Part shown: positions 34,708 to 44,285 of the stretch, piece after piece
Layout of the letters: every line of letters starts with the position of its first letter
How positions within the stretch are numbered: position 1 is the stretch's first letter
Source: JAUNSR01 sp036655355
GTDB lineage: Bacteria > Bacteroidota > Bacteroidia > Bacteroidales > JAUNSR01
Direction of reading: 5' to 3'
Length of the DNA stretch: 64,000 nt
Assembly (NCBI GenBank): GCA_036655355.1
Contig: JAVVQG010000011.1
Coordinates: 1 to 64,000, forward strand
Notes under the pieces: model-generated
What the model was told of the DNA's origin: nothing
The model's database searches: none
Seen by the model: the letters and a program-made list of their open reading frames with translations, nothing else
Position numbers and translations under genes: made by a program

Positions 34708-36222
34708 ATGAAGCTATTTTTGACAAAAGATATAAAGGAAATCGATGCGCAGACCATTAAGGAAGAGGGCATCACATCCATCGAACTGATGGAAAGAGCA
34801 GCCGGCGCGGTTGCTGACGAGATCATGGCGCGTTGGAGTATCCGCACCCCGATCGTACTTTTCGCCGGACCCGGAAATAACGGAGGCGATGCATTGGCGG
34901 TGGCCCGTTTGTTGACCGAAGGGGGATATAAGACGGAAACCTACCTGTTTAATCCGAAACTGAAACTCTCTTCGGAGTGTCAGAAAAACAAAACAGCACT
35001 GGAATCGACACCCAACGCGATTTGCCATGAAGTGACGAAGGAGTTTGTTCCTCCTACCCTGACGGCAGATACGCTGGTCATCGACGGTTTGTTCGGATCG
35101 GGACTGAATGCTCCCGTGACCGGAGGTTTTGCAGCTGTTATCCAATACATCAATTCGTCGGAATCTAAAGTGGTGTCGATCGATATCCCGTCCGGATTAT
35201 TCGGCGAAGACAACGATAAGAACGACAGTCGCAACATCGTACGTGCCACGCTGACCCTGACATTCCAGTTTCCGAAACTCTCTTTCATGTTCCCCGAATC
35301 GGAGAAGTTTACAGGCGAAGTGGTGATTCTGGACATCAACCTGAGTCAGCAGGCGATGGCGAATATCCCCTCACCTTTCCACCTGACGGAACGGTATGAT
35401 GTAACGGGTTTACTGAACCGACGCGCAAAATTCGCCCACAAAGGAAATTTCGGACATGCCCTTCTGGCGGCCGGAAGTTACGGAATGATGGGGGCGGCCG
35501 TTTTGGCTGCAAAGGCGTGTATGAATTCGGGAGTGGGACTGCTTACGGTGCATGCGCCCGAAAGCGGTTACATCATTTTACAGACCGCGGTGCCGGAAGC
35601 GAAATTCCAGGCAGACAAGAATCCGAAATTCATCACCCGCGTCAATGACATCCTGAATTACACGGCTACCGGTTTCGGTCCGGGGATCGGGACGGATTCC
35701 AATACCGTCTGGGCGGTGAAAGAGATGATCAAAGAACTCCGTCGCCCCTGCGTGATTGATGCAGACGGGTTGAATATACTGGCTCAGAATCCGGAGTTAC
35801 TCTCCGAACTACCCTCAAACAGCATTCTCACACCGCACCCGAAAGAGTTCGAACGTTTATTCGGAAAATCGGATAATAGTTTCGACCGCTTAATGAAAGG
35901 GATGGAAGCGGCAATGAAATACAATGTGATTATTGTTCTCAAAGGTGCAGACAGCGCCGTCATTCTGCCCACGGGACACGTTCATTTCAACAGTTCCGGT
36001 AATCCGGGAATGGCTACGGCGGGTTGTGGCGATGTGCTGACAGGTATTCTACTGGCTCTCCTTTCGCAAAATTATCGCCCGGATCAGGCAGCCGTATTGG
36101 GCGTGTATCTTCACGGCATGGCGGCGGATATCGCCGTTACGCTTTCTTCGGAAGAAGCCCTGACGGCGGGAGATATCGTCCAGAATCTTGGCCACGCGTT
36201 TCGTCAGCTACGGTTGTCGTAA
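34708..36222 (+). CDS. nnr: Bifunctional NAD(P)H-hydrate epimerase / ADP-dependent dehydratase
   Basis: 504-residue metabolite-repair enzyme. The N-terminal YjeF_N domain (about 1-210, AGPGNNGGDALAVARLL and DGLFGSGLNAPV) epimerises NAD(P)HX. The C-terminal carbohydrate-kinase-like domain (about 225-500, NFGHALLAAGSYGMMGAA, VIDADGLNILA, LTPHPKEFERL, GNPGMATAGCGDVLTG) dehydrates S-NAD(P)HX with ADP. It is the usual fused form in bacteria. It is monocistronic or co-transcribed with the following DUF4831 gene 75 bases on, although that gene has its own promoter-like box. Confidence 0.95.
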   Translation: MKLFLTKDIKEIDAQTIKEEGITSIELMERAAGAVADEIMARWSIRTPIVLFAGPGNNGGDALAVARLLTEGGYKTETYLFNPKLKLSSECQKNKTALESTPNAICHEVTKEFVPPTLTADTLVIDGLFGSGLNAPVTGGFAAVIQYINSSESKVVSIDIPSGLFGEDNDKNDSRNIVRATLTLTFQFPKLSFMFPESEKFTGEVVILDINLSQQAMANIPSPFHLTERYDVTGLLNRRAKFAHKGNFGHALLAAGSYGMMGAAVLAAKACMNSGVGLLTVHAPESGYIILQTAVPEAKFQADKNPKFITRVNDILNYTATGFGPGIGTDSNTVWAVKEMIKELRRPCVIDADGLNILAQNPELLSELPSNSILTPHPKEFERLFGKSDNSFDRLMKGMEAAMKYNVIIVLKGADSAVILPTGHVHFNSSGNPGMATAGCGDVLTGILLALLSQNYRPDQAAVLGVYLHGMAADIAVTLSSEEALTAGDIVQNLGHAFRQLRLS

Positions 36223-36236
36223 CCGACTGACATAAT

Positions 36237-36267
36237 GTTGTTTTTATTGTTTTAAATTGTAACTTTA
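36237..36267 (+). promoter_or_regulatory. Promoter for DUF4831 gene
   Basis: GTTG (36237-36240) is 19 bases before TAACTTTA (36260-36267), close to the TTTG-N19-TAnnTTTG pattern, and 30 bases before the ATG. Confidence 0.5.
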
Positions 36268-36297
36268 CCTCTATAAAGTTTTAACGAACATATTCAC

Positions 36298-37353
36298 ATG
36301 AAAAAATGGATTCTATCACTCTTGTCTCTTGCCGCAATTTCTGCCTTCGCGCAGGAAGCCACGAAGATCACGGCAGGCAAGCACAATGATTTCGGTCTTG
36401 CCTATTCCCTTCCTCTTACCGTGGTTGAGGTTGAGATTGAAGCTACCAAGATCACTACGAAGACCGGTCCTTATTATAAGTATGCGGAGAAATACCTGGG
36501 CGTACAGGAGATTGTAACGGAAGATTTGGAATACTGGGAGATGAATGACGTAACAATGGCGGCGACTTCGATTGCAGATCCTGAGAAGAGTTATCTTGTT
36601 AAGTTCAAGAGCGGGAATCCACCGAGCATGTACCTCACTCCCGAAGGCGTTCTTTGGTCTGTAAACATCGAACCTCCGGTTGAGGAGAGCGTAACGGAAC
36701 GCACCAAAGGTGAGAAGGCTCCGGCCGGAACAAACCCATATTACTCCGTCTTGTCGGAGGAACAACTCTCGGCAGGCTCTACCGCTAAGATGGCAGAGGT
36801 TGCCGCTAAGCAGATCTATCGCATCCGCGAGAGTCGCCTAAACCTGGTGACGGGAGATGTGGATCAACTGCCGGCAGACGGCAAATCGTTCGAGCTGATC
36901 ATGAATCAACTCAACGAACAGGAAACTGCCTTGACAGAGATGTTTCTTGGAACCACAAAAAAAACGAAAGTGCGTAAAACGGTTCGTTACGTTCCGGGAG
37001 CAGAAAGCGAACGCGTCGTACTCTTCCGTTTTTCGAAATACATGGGGGTAGTCGGTACGGAAGATCTGGGAGGAGCCCCGGTTTATCTGAATTATAAGAT
37101 TACGGAGAATCTGACACAGCAGGATTCAGATGAGAAGAAAAAAGATAAAAACAAAGGGGTTGCTTATATCGTTCCCGGCAAAGGGGTTGTTTCACTCGTT
37201 TCAGGTACAAAAACGTTGGCTGAACAAGAGATTCAAATCGCGCAGTTAGGAGAAACCTATCAATTTCCGACCAACCTTTTCGACGATAAGAAAGCGCCGG
37301 CGAAGGCGATTCTTAATCCGATCAGCGGTGCAGTACAGGAAGTGGTGCAATAA
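36298..37353 (+). CDS. DUF4831 family secreted protein
   Basis: 351 residues with a Sec signal peptide (SLLSLAAISAFAQEA). The repeat of ATKIT and the YAEKYLGVQEIVTEDLEYWEM segment match the DUF4831 family, which is restricted to Bacteroidales. Function is unknown. The mature protein is mixed alpha/beta with a Lys-rich loop (KKKDKNKG) and is predicted periplasmic. It ends at a strong bidirectional terminator. Confidence 0.82.
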   Translation: MKKWILSLLSLAAISAFAQEATKITAGKHNDFGLAYSLPLTVVEVEIEATKITTKTGPYYKYAEKYLGVQEIVTEDLEYWEMNDVTMAATSIADPEKSYLVKFKSGNPPSMYLTPEGVLWSVNIEPPVEESVTERTKGEKAPAGTNPYYSVLSEEQLSAGSTAKMAEVAAKQIYRIRESRLNLVTGDVDQLPADGKSFELIMNQLNEQETALTEMFLGTTKKTKVRKTVRYVPGAESERVVLFRFSKYMGVVGTEDLGGAPVYLNYKITENLTQQDSDEKKKDKNKGVAYIVPGKGVVSLVSGTKTLAEQEIQIAQLGETYQFPTNLFDDKKAPAKAILNPISGAVQEVVQ

Positions 37354-37375
37354 TGTGCAGCACACCATACCCAAA

Positions 37376-37429
37376 GAGATTAAAAAAGGGGTGAAACGTT
37401 TGATCGTTTCACCCCTTTTTTTAATCTTT
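37376..37429. terminator. Bidirectional terminator
   Basis: Near-perfect stem of about 20 bp centred on GGGGTGAAAC / GTTTCACCCC with A-tract and T-tract flanks, between two convergent genes. Confidence 0.93.
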
Positions 37430-38821
37430 CCAACATTCCAGCTTATCGGCGATTTCCGGCATACTGGATGCCCGGAACACCGGACTTTTTATTCCGGCTT
37501 TTCGTTGGGAAGTATAATCCTGTAATGCTCGAATGGCATATTTACCCAACAACAGGATGGCTACCAGATTGACCAATCCCATGATCGCCATGGAGATGTC
37601 CGCCAGGTTCCAAACCAGCGGTAGACTCATCAACGCACCGGCCATCACCATCATACCTACCAAAAGGCGATAACCCATGATTACCCAACGCTTGCGGGTA
37701 AAGAACATGATGTTCGCTTCGCCATAATAATAATTCCCCAGAATCGAAGTAAAGGCAAAGAACCAAATGGCAACGGTAACGAACAGCCCTCCGATCGAAC
37801 CGATCTCACTGCTCAGGGCAGCTTGGGTAAGTTGAATTCCGTTGAGTCCCGAAAGGTGCTGATCCGAGAAAAGGATGATAAATGCCGTACACGTACAGAT
37901 GATGAGCGTATCGGTAAAGACGCCGAGCGCTTGGATGAAACCCTGCTTGGCCGGATGCGAAACATTTGCCGTGGCAGCCGCGTTGGGTGCGGAACCTAGT
38001 CCCGCCTCATTCGAGAATAATCCGCGACGAATGCCCTGCATCAATGCCGCTCCCACTCCTCCGCCTACGGCTTGATGCCAACCGAACGCATTTCCAACAA
38101 TCAATTCGATCACTTCGGGCAAACGAGTAATATTGAATAGTACGATTCCCAAAGCAAGAATGATATATGCTACGGCCATAAAAGGCACGATCCATCCGGA
38201 AACTACCGCGATGCGGTGAACGCCTCCGAAAATAATCAGCAAGGTGAGGACGGTCAACGTAACCCCTACCCAGAAGGGATCAAACCCGAAGGACTGATTA
38301 AAAGCCAACGCGATGGTATTCGACTGAACCGTATTGAAAATAAAACCAAAAGTGATGGTTATACAAACGGCGAACAATACCGCCATCCAACGTTGCCCCA
38401 GACCTTTCTGAATGTAGTAGGCGGGACCGCCGATGAAAGAGTCTTTTCCTTTGATCTTAAACATCTGGGCCAAGGTTGATTCTATGAAGGCGGATGCAGC
38501 TCCCAGAAGCGCAATCAGCCACATCCAGAATACGGCTCCCGGGCCGCCGATGGCGATCGCGGTAGCTACGCCGGCTAGATTTCCGGTTCCTACACGTGAG
38601 GCCAGAGAGATACAGAATGCCTGAAAAGAGGAAACCTCTTTCTTTTTCGATCCTTTCGAAGCTCCCTCTCCGAGCAGGCGAACCATCTCCTTTATTTGTC
38701 GGAACTGAACGAATTTTGTCCTGTAGGTAAACCATATCGCCGTTCCCAACAACATACCTATCATTATATAGGTCCAGATAAAATCATTCAGATTCGATAC
38801 AAAAGTTTCTATTATCGCCAT
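37421..38821 (-). CDS. Alanine/glycine:cation symporter (AGCS family)
   Basis: 466 residues from ATG 38821, with about 11 hydrophobic helices. AGCS signatures include SSFQAFCISLASRVGTGNLAGVATAIAIGGPGA and RGLFSNEAGLGSAPNAAATA. It imports Ala/Gly with Na+ or H+. An upstream TTG at 38830 is an unlikely start. The gene converges with DUF4831 at a shared terminator. Confidence 0.94.
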   Translation of the reverse strand: MAIIETFVSNLNDFIWTYIMIGMLLGTAIWFTYRTKFVQFRQIKEMVRLLGEGASKGSKKKEVSSFQAFCISLASRVGTGNLAGVATAIAIGGPGAVFWMWLIALLGAASAFIESTLAQMFKIKGKDSFIGGPAYYIQKGLGQRWMAVLFAVCITITFGFIFNTVQSNTIALAFNQSFGFDPFWVGVTLTVLTLLIIFGGVHRIAVVSGWIVPFMAVAYIILALGIVLFNITRLPEVIELIVGNAFGWHQAVGGGVGAALMQGIRRGLFSNEAGLGSAPNAAATANVSHPAKQGFIQALGVFTDTLIICTCTAFIILFSDQHLSGLNGIQLTQAALSSEIGSIGGLFVTVAIWFFAFTSILGNYYYGEANIMFFTRKRWVIMGYRLLVGMMVMAGALMSLPLVWNLADISMAIMGLVNLVAILLLGKYAIRALQDYTSQRKAGIKSPVFRASSMPEIADKLECWKD

Positions 38822-39021
38822 AAGCCCCAAAAGTATTACAATTAATTAAACAAGTGTTTGCAATATAGCAAATTGATACACAATGAACCTTATTGAATAG
38901 CATAAAATAACTAAACCCCACTTTCCTATTACAATCTATTACGATATAGGGTTTAAGAAAGTTACTTGTTTTAATATATATAAATACTTCATTCGATCCG
39001 GGCGACTGAGAGGTCAAAAAA

Positions 39022-39059
39022 GAAGCGGCCATACCCAATCAAATGGATATGGCCGCTTC
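39022..39059 (-). terminator. Terminator after OmpH-like gene
   Basis: Twelve-bp stem GAAGCGGCCATA / TATGGCCGCTTC with a 14-base loop. On the minus strand six T residues follow. Confidence 0.93.
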
Positions 39060-39080
39060 GGGCATTCGTTCATTCAAGAA

Positions 39081-39680
39081 TTATTTCTGTTGGTAACGCT
39101 GATTCAGCATTTCAAGAACTTCTTGCGTGATATCGTATTTAGGATTAGCAATCAGGATGTTATCACCCATTGTATTGCTGAAGATAAATTCGTACTTCTT
39201 TGTTTTGTTGTACTCTTTCAGGAAATTGTGAATAGAATCGTTCAACTGTGCATTCATTTTCTGCTGTTCAAGCATCAATTCGTTGCTCAGACGGTTGCTC
39301 ATCTCATTCAGATCAGCCTCTTGTTTCTGCAAACGTTGAGCTTCCTGCTGTGCGCGCTGCTCTGACAAAAAAGCATTGCTCTGAACCTTACGTTGGAAAT
39401 CCGCCACATCTCTTTCTAAAGCTTTCCCTTTTTCATTGATACTTGCACGAGAATTCTCCTGTTTTCTCAATAGCGCTTCGTTCAAATCTTTCGCATAATT
39501 GTAATTTGTAAGAAGAGAATCAATATTGATATAAGCAAGAGGTAGTTGTGCCAAAGAAACCTCTGATGATGAAGTCGTAGTATTTGTAGATGCAGTTTTT
39601 TCAGGAGTACACTGTGCTGTCGCCAAAATAACTAATGATGCAGCCAGGGCGCTCTTAACAACGTAATTGATTTTATTCAT
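39081..39680 (-). CDS. OmpH/Skp family periplasmic chaperone
   Basis: 199 residues, mostly a long Gln/Glu/Asn-rich coiled coil (about 75-160), as in Skp, which guards unfolded outer-membrane proteins in the periplasm. The N-terminal signal ends ILATAQC; the Cys could be acylated, but the -1 Gln is unusual for a lipobox, so ordinary signal cleavage is also possible. It is followed by the terminator, and the small membrane-protein gene lies 26 bases upstream, probably in one transcript. Confidence 0.88.
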   Translation of the reverse strand: MNKINYVVKSALAASLVILATAQCTPEKTASTNTTTSSSEVSLAQLPLAYINIDSLLTNYNYAKDLNEALLRKQENSRASINEKGKALERDVADFQRKVQSNAFLSEQRAQQEAQRLQKQEADLNEMSNRLSNELMLEQQKMNAQLNDSIHNFLKEYNKTKKYEFIFSNTMGDNILIANPKYDITQEVLEMLNQRYQQK

Positions 39681-39706
39681 TTCCTTATTTTTGATGTGTT
39701 ATTTTC

Positions 39707-39919
39707 TCATTTATCTTCTATCAGGTCCAACAGGGTCTTCCTGTTCTGAGCTTCACGGTCCATTGATTTAGCACAACCAATTCCTTGTTTCTTCAGACCC
39801 GGATTTCCAGAAAGATGTGTATTTGGAAATTTACCTCCTTTCACAAAAATCACCTTCACAGCCAGAAGCACAAATGCTATCGCTACAATCGCTCCTGTTA
39901 TTAGTATCGTTTCCCACAT
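39707..39919 (-). CDS. Small conserved membrane protein
   Basis: 70 residues from ATG 39919. One N-terminal helix (ILITGAIVAIAFVLLAVKVIFV) is followed by a conserved polar tail (KGGKFPNTHLSGNPGLKKQGIGCAKSMDREAQ). I recognise this as a Bacteroidales family of unknown function. An upstream start at 39943 would lie within the -7 box and is rejected. It likely heads a transcript with the OmpH-like gene. Confidence 0.78.
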   Translation of the reverse strand: MWETILITGAIVAIAFVLLAVKVIFVKGGKFPNTHLSGNPGLKKQGIGCAKSMDREAQNRKTLLDLIEDK

Positions 39920-39924
39920 TTCTG

Positions 39925-39950
39925 TATATATTTGTAATTGCAAATATATA
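39925..39950. promoter_or_regulatory. Palindromic divergent -7 boxes
   Basis: TATATATTTG (39925-39934) and CAAATATATA (39941-39950) form a perfect 10-bp inverted repeat around TAATTG. Each arm contains an exact TAnnTTTG: the minus box 39941-39948 faces the small membrane-protein gene, and the plus box 39927-39934 faces pepD. Confidence 0.55.
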
Positions 39951-40115
39951 TTTTAATCGTAGTAATAGAGCGTATTTAAAAGATATTTTTCCCACCAAAC
40001 TAATTAGGGAACAGTCTATTTAACATTATTTTAATACAAATTTACGTTCTACCCTATTATATATTTCCTCTTGCACTGTATTCCTAACATCATATTAATC
40101 CTAAATTTAAAATTA

Positions 40116-41564
40116 ATGGAAATAAAAGAGTTAGCTCCAAAAGCCATTTGGTACTATTTTGATCAAATCACCAAAGTACCCCGTCCTTCTAAAAAAGAGG
40201 AAAAAATCCGCGCTTACCTGCGTGAGTTCGCCAAACAACACAACCTTCCGATCAAAGAGGATGCTACCGGTAACATCCTAATCAGCAAGGCTGCAACTCC
40301 CGGAATGGAGCATAAAAAAACCATCGTGATGCAGTCACACATGGATATGGTTTGTGAGAAAAACAACGATACGGTTCATGACTTTGAAAACGATCCGATT
40401 CAGACTTACATCGACGGCGAATGGGTGAAAGCGAAAGGTACTACCCTGGGTGGTGACAACGGTATCGGGATGGCTGCCGAACTGGCCGTATTGGCTTCGG
40501 ACGATGTAGAACACGGACCGATTGAATGTCTTTTCACCGTTGACGAGGAAACAGGTCTGACGGGAGCCTTCGCTCTTGAAGAGGGATTCATCACCGGTAC
40601 GACGCTATTGAACCTTGACTCGGAAGACGATGCTGAAATCTTCATCGGATGCGCAGGGGGTATCGATACCACTTCTACGTTCAACTATACGACAGAGGCT
40701 ACTCCGGAAAACTATTTCTACTTCAAAGTGGAAGTTAAGAACCTAAAAGGGGGACACTCCGGATGCGATATCCACGAAGGTCGCGGTAACGCCAATAAGA
40801 TCCTTACCCGTTTCCTTTGGAATACAAACCACAAATACGATACGGTTCTTTGCGCGATCGACGGAGGAAATCTTCGCAACGCCATCCCACGCGAGGCATG
40901 GGCTATCGTAGGGGTACCTGCATCCCAGAAAGAAAACATCACGGTTGATCTGAATGTTTTCGCTTCGGAAGTTGAAAATGAACTGAAAGCGGTCGAGCCG
41001 AATTTGTCTATTACAATGGAATCGACCGAACAACCGGCTACGTTCATTGACAAAAACACAACAAAAAACCTGCTTTACGCACTTCATGCAGCTCCTCACG
41101 GAATCATCGCGATGAGTCAGGACATGCCGGGATTGGTAGAGACTTCAACCAATCTTGCATCCGTTAAAATGAAAGAAGGCAACAAGATCGTGGTGGCTAC
41201 AAGCCAGCGCAGTTCGGTTGAATCTTCAAAATACGACATCGCTCACACGGTAGAAAGCGTATTCGCATTGGCCGGCGCAGAAGTGTCTCACGGCGACGGA
41301 TATCCGGGCTGGAAACCGAACCTAGATTCTGAAATCATGAAAGTAGCGGTGAAGACTTACGAAGAGCTTTACAACATCACTCCTGCCATCAAGGCGATCC
41401 ACGCGGGCTTGGAATGCGGTTTGTTCTTAAAGAAAAATCCGGGACTGGATATGGTTTCTTTCGGACCGACGATGCGCGGGGTTCACTCTCCGGACGAGAA
41501 ATTGAGCATCCCGGGTGTTGAGAAATTCTGGAATCACCTGCTTGCAGTGTTGAAAAACGCCTAA
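40116..41564 (+). CDS. pepD: Aminoacyl-histidine dipeptidase (M20, PepD)
   Basis: 482-residue cytoplasmic di-zinc metallopeptidase (cytosol nonspecific dipeptidase, beta-Ala-His hydrolysing type). M20 metal and catalytic residues are in MQSHMDMVCE, GGDNGIGMA, TVDEETGLTGA, NLDSEDDAE and IHAGLECGLF. It fits peptide use by the two POT transporters. ATG 40116 is preferred over an upstream ATG at 40071 that adds a non-family extension. It is followed by a strong terminator. Confidence 0.95.
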   Translation: MEIKELAPKAIWYYFDQITKVPRPSKKEEKIRAYLREFAKQHNLPIKEDATGNILISKAATPGMEHKKTIVMQSHMDMVCEKNNDTVHDFENDPIQTYIDGEWVKAKGTTLGGDNGIGMAAELAVLASDDVEHGPIECLFTVDEETGLTGAFALEEGFITGTTLLNLDSEDDAEIFIGCAGGIDTTSTFNYTTEATPENYFYFKVEVKNLKGGHSGCDIHEGRGNANKILTRFLWNTNHKYDTVLCAIDGGNLRNAIPREAWAIVGVPASQKENITVDLNVFASEVENELKAVEPNLSITMESTEQPATFIDKNTTKNLLYALHAAPHGIIAMSQDMPGLVETSTNLASVKMKEGNKIVVATSQRSSVESSKYDIAHTVESVFALAGAEVSHGDGYPGWKPNLDSEIMKVAVKTYEELYNITPAIKAIHAGLECGLFLKKNPGLDMVSFGPTMRGVHSPDEKLSIPGVEKFWNHLLAVLKNA

Positions 41565-41587
41565 ATCCCCTTTTCGGGTCATTCTAT

Positions 41588-41641
41588 GGAAGCGACATCC
41601 CCTCGAATCACTATTTGAGGGGATGCCGCTTCCTTTTTTTA
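41588..41641 (+). terminator. Terminator after pepD
   Basis: Stem GGAAGCGaCATCCCCTC / GAGGGGATGcCGCTTCC (one mismatch) followed by seven T residues. Confidence 0.93.
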
Positions 41642-41664
41642 TACGCATATCCCCATTTCACGGG

Positions 41665-41696
41665 ATTGATTGAACAGCGGGATGTTCGGAACTTTG
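41665..41696 (+). promoter_or_regulatory. Promoter for TonB receptor gene
   Basis: ATTG (41665-41668), a 20-base spacer and GAACTTTG (41689-41696), one base from TAnnTTTG, 49 bases before the ATG. Confidence 0.5.
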
Positions 41697-41744
41697 CATT
41701 CTGAAAAATAAGTACAATAAGATCGCAATCGAACGAACATTCAT

Positions 41745-44144
41745 ATGAGAAAAAATACACTTCTTTTTGTTTCCATGTTGAGCGGAGTCTCGCTGATGGC
41801 AAATGAGAATCACGATATTATTCGCGGAAAAGTAACGGATGCCAGCGGCGAACCGCTGATTGCAGCCACCATTTTCATCGAAGGAACCAACGTAGGAACC
41901 ATTACGGACAACAAAGGTGAATTTCGACTGGAGGGTATCGCTCCCGGCGGCAAAACCATCGCCGTAAGTTACCTGGGTTATGAGCAGGCCAAACAAATCC
42001 TCCCTGCAAAAGGGGTGAAGCATCCGCTGCATTTCGTGTTACAGTCTAACGCAACCAACCTAAGCGAGGTGGAGGTATTCGGAAATCGTCACAAACAACA
42101 GGAAAAGCTGGATTACATCTCGCGCATGCCACTGCGTCCGAGCGAGCAGATTCAAAGCATCTCTGTGATCTCCGATAAGCTGATTACGCAACAAGGGGCG
42201 CTGAATCTTGCTGATGCAGCGAAGAACGTGGTGGGCGTATCTACGTTTGCCACTTATGGAGGGGCGAGTGAATCGTTATCTGCACGTGGCTATCGCGGAA
42301 TCCCAACCTTAAAGAACGGGGTACGCGTACACTCGGATTTCCGTGGACAAGGATTTATGACAGACATGCAAGGTGTGGAATCGGTACAGATGATCAAAGG
42401 ATCGGCTGCCATCACACAAGGCTTGGCGGGCGACCTCGGCAGCGGCGGAGGGGTGGTGAACATCGCTACGAAAACTCCGAAATTCCGTGAAACGGGCGAG
42501 GTAGCGCTGCGTTTGGGTAGCTGGGGACAGATTCGTCCAACTTTCGACGTACAGACTACGCTTGGCAAAGAGGAAAAAGCAGCCATCCGCCTGAACGGGG
42601 CGTACGAAAAAGCTGACAATTTCAGGGTAAATGTTGAAAAAGAGCGATTCTATGTGAACCCTTCATTCGAATGGCGCCCTACGGATAATACAACGCTTAC
42701 CCTGGAGATGGATTACCTGCACGATACCCGTACCCCGGACCGCGGAACGGTGAATCTGGCTGCCGATTCAATCAATGCGTTATATGAAATGCCGGCCGAT
42801 AAGTTCCTCGGTTTTAAGAGTGACCGCATCTACACGAAGAACATGACCTATTCTGCGCGACTGAATCACCGGTTGAACGAAAAGCTGAGTTTCCGCGTCG
42901 GGGTGTTCGGTTCGACACTTGATGTCGATACGGAAGGAGCAAGTACCTCGTCAATCAAGAAATTGGCATCGCAAGGAATTTACAACGTACGCAGCCGTAC
43001 GCTGAACTATGCAACTCGTTCAGACAACAACACAGCGGTTCAGATCGACTTGGTTGGTCGCGATATCTACACCGGACCCGTAAAACACACCTTCCAGGTG
43101 GGTGCGGATTTCCGTTATGCGGATACGCATAGCACCTCAGGATCCGTGTTGATCGATACGATCGATGTTTTGTCTGATATCAGCAATACGCTTCCTTCAA
43201 AAATCACCAACGATATTTCATGGAAAGCGCCGACTCATGCCACCGATTACAATTATGGGGTGATGATACAGGATGTAATTACATTCAATAAATATTTAAA
43301 AACGACGTTGGGAGCACGTTATAGCTACCTTCACAGCGTGAGTGGGGATACGAAAAGTAACGGAGGTGCTTGGAACCCGATGGCAGGTGTGATTTTCACG
43401 CCGATACGCGGTCTGAATCTTTTCGCTTCTTATACCAATTCAACCAGTTTGCGCTCGGCGAACAACTTGCAGTTGATCGACGGCAAAGAGGTACCGCTGG
43501 GAGCTTCAGTGGGACAGCAATTTGAAACCGGAATTAAATCGGACTGGTTCAACAACCGTCTGCGATTCAATCTGACGCTTTTCCACATCAACAACGACAA
43601 CCTCTCTTACACGATCTATGATGAAGACTGGACGGAAACCGGATATTACGGAAAAGCGGGGAATCTGCGTCGCCGCGGTATTGAAACGGAATTGACCGGT
43701 CGTGTTCTTGAAAACATGGAAGTGATCCTGGGATATGCTTATCTGGATGCGCAGTATCAGAACTCTCCGGCTTATATGGAAGGTTCGGCACCGATGAACT
43801 CACCGAAGCACACGGCCAACGGATGGATCAATTACAGACTGGATCGTACCGTATTAAAAGGGATGAGCTTCGGCGTAGGGGCGTTTTACACAGGTAAACG
43901 TCCGGTAACCGATTATACGGTCAAAGCGACTCATGCCAATACGCAGCCGGGAGTAAAACCGTTTGATATGGATGCCTTTACAACTGTGAATGCAAAAATC
44001 GGCTACACCTACAAACAAGTGGGGATGAACTTGTTCTTCAACAACATCTTCAGTGCAAAAGGGTACAGCTCTTACTATCGCGGAGGGTATATCAACCCGA
44101 TCGATCCGTTCAATATGGCGGTGACGGTCGCTTATCGATTCTAA
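41745..44144 (+). CDS. TonB-dependent siderophore-type receptor
   Basis: 799-residue outer-membrane receptor with a short signal peptide. A carboxypeptidase-regulatory-like domain (about 25-105, IIRGKVTDASGEPLIAATIFI) is followed by a plug (about 115-240, RPSEQIQSISVISDKLITQQGALNL, GGGVVNIATKTP) and a 22-strand barrel ending in aromatic VTVAYRF. The layout matches ferrichrome/ferrioxamine-type receptors. The exact ligand is unknown. No Fur box or iron ABC genes are evident beside it. It may be co-transcribed with nothing else, as a terminator follows. Confidence 0.92.
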   Translation: MRKNTLLFVSMLSGVSLMANENHDIIRGKVTDASGEPLIAATIFIEGTNVGTITDNKGEFRLEGIAPGGKTIAVSYLGYEQAKQILPAKGVKHPLHFVLQSNATNLSEVEVFGNRHKQQEKLDYISRMPLRPSEQIQSISVISDKLITQQGALNLADAAKNVVGVSTFATYGGASESLSARGYRGIPTLKNGVRVHSDFRGQGFMTDMQGVESVQMIKGSAAITQGLAGDLGSGGGVVNIATKTPKFRETGEVALRLGSWGQIRPTFDVQTTLGKEEKAAIRLNGAYEKADNFRVNVEKERFYVNPSFEWRPTDNTTLTLEMDYLHDTRTPDRGTVNLAADSINALYEMPADKFLGFKSDRIYTKNMTYSARLNHRLNEKLSFRVGVFGSTLDVDTEGASTSSIKKLASQGIYNVRSRTLNYATRSDNNTAVQIDLVGRDIYTGPVKHTFQVGADFRYADTHSTSGSVLIDTIDVLSDISNTLPSKITNDISWKAPTHATDYNYGVMIQDVITFNKYLKTTLGARYSYLHSVSGDTKSNGGAWNPMAGVIFTPIRGLNLFASYTNSTSLRSANNLQLIDGKEVPLGASVGQQFETGIKSDWFNNRLRFNLTLFHINNDNLSYTIYDEDWTETGYYGKAGNLRRRGIETELTGRVLENMEVILGYAYLDAQYQNSPAYMEGSAPMNSPKHTANGWINYRLDRTVLKGMSFGVGAFYTGKRPVTDYTVKATHANTQPGVKPFDMDAFTTVNAKIGYTYKQVGMNLFFNNIFSAKGYSSYYRGGYINPIDPFNMAVTVAYRF

Positions 44145-44226
44145 TCGCCGTTATTCCGAATCGGGATACAGGGGTTTGGCATCAACAGCAGATGCTTTTC
44201 GCTTCGAATGACAACTATTTCAAATC

Positions 44227-44273
44227 AGCGGGTGTATATTTGTGAGATTTCGCAATATACACCCGCTTTTTTC
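44227..44273 (+). terminator. Terminator after TonB receptor gene
   Basis: Fourteen-bp stem AGCGGGTGTATATT / AATATACACCCGCT followed by six T residues. It also contains TATATTTG by chance or as a promoter for the next gene. Confidence 0.9.
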
Positions 44274-44285
44274 GTTTCTAATTAC

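Noticed and set aside
44235..44242. -7 box TATATTTG inside a terminator
   Set aside because: It is part of the hairpin stem and loop of a strong terminator, so it is more likely a coincidence.
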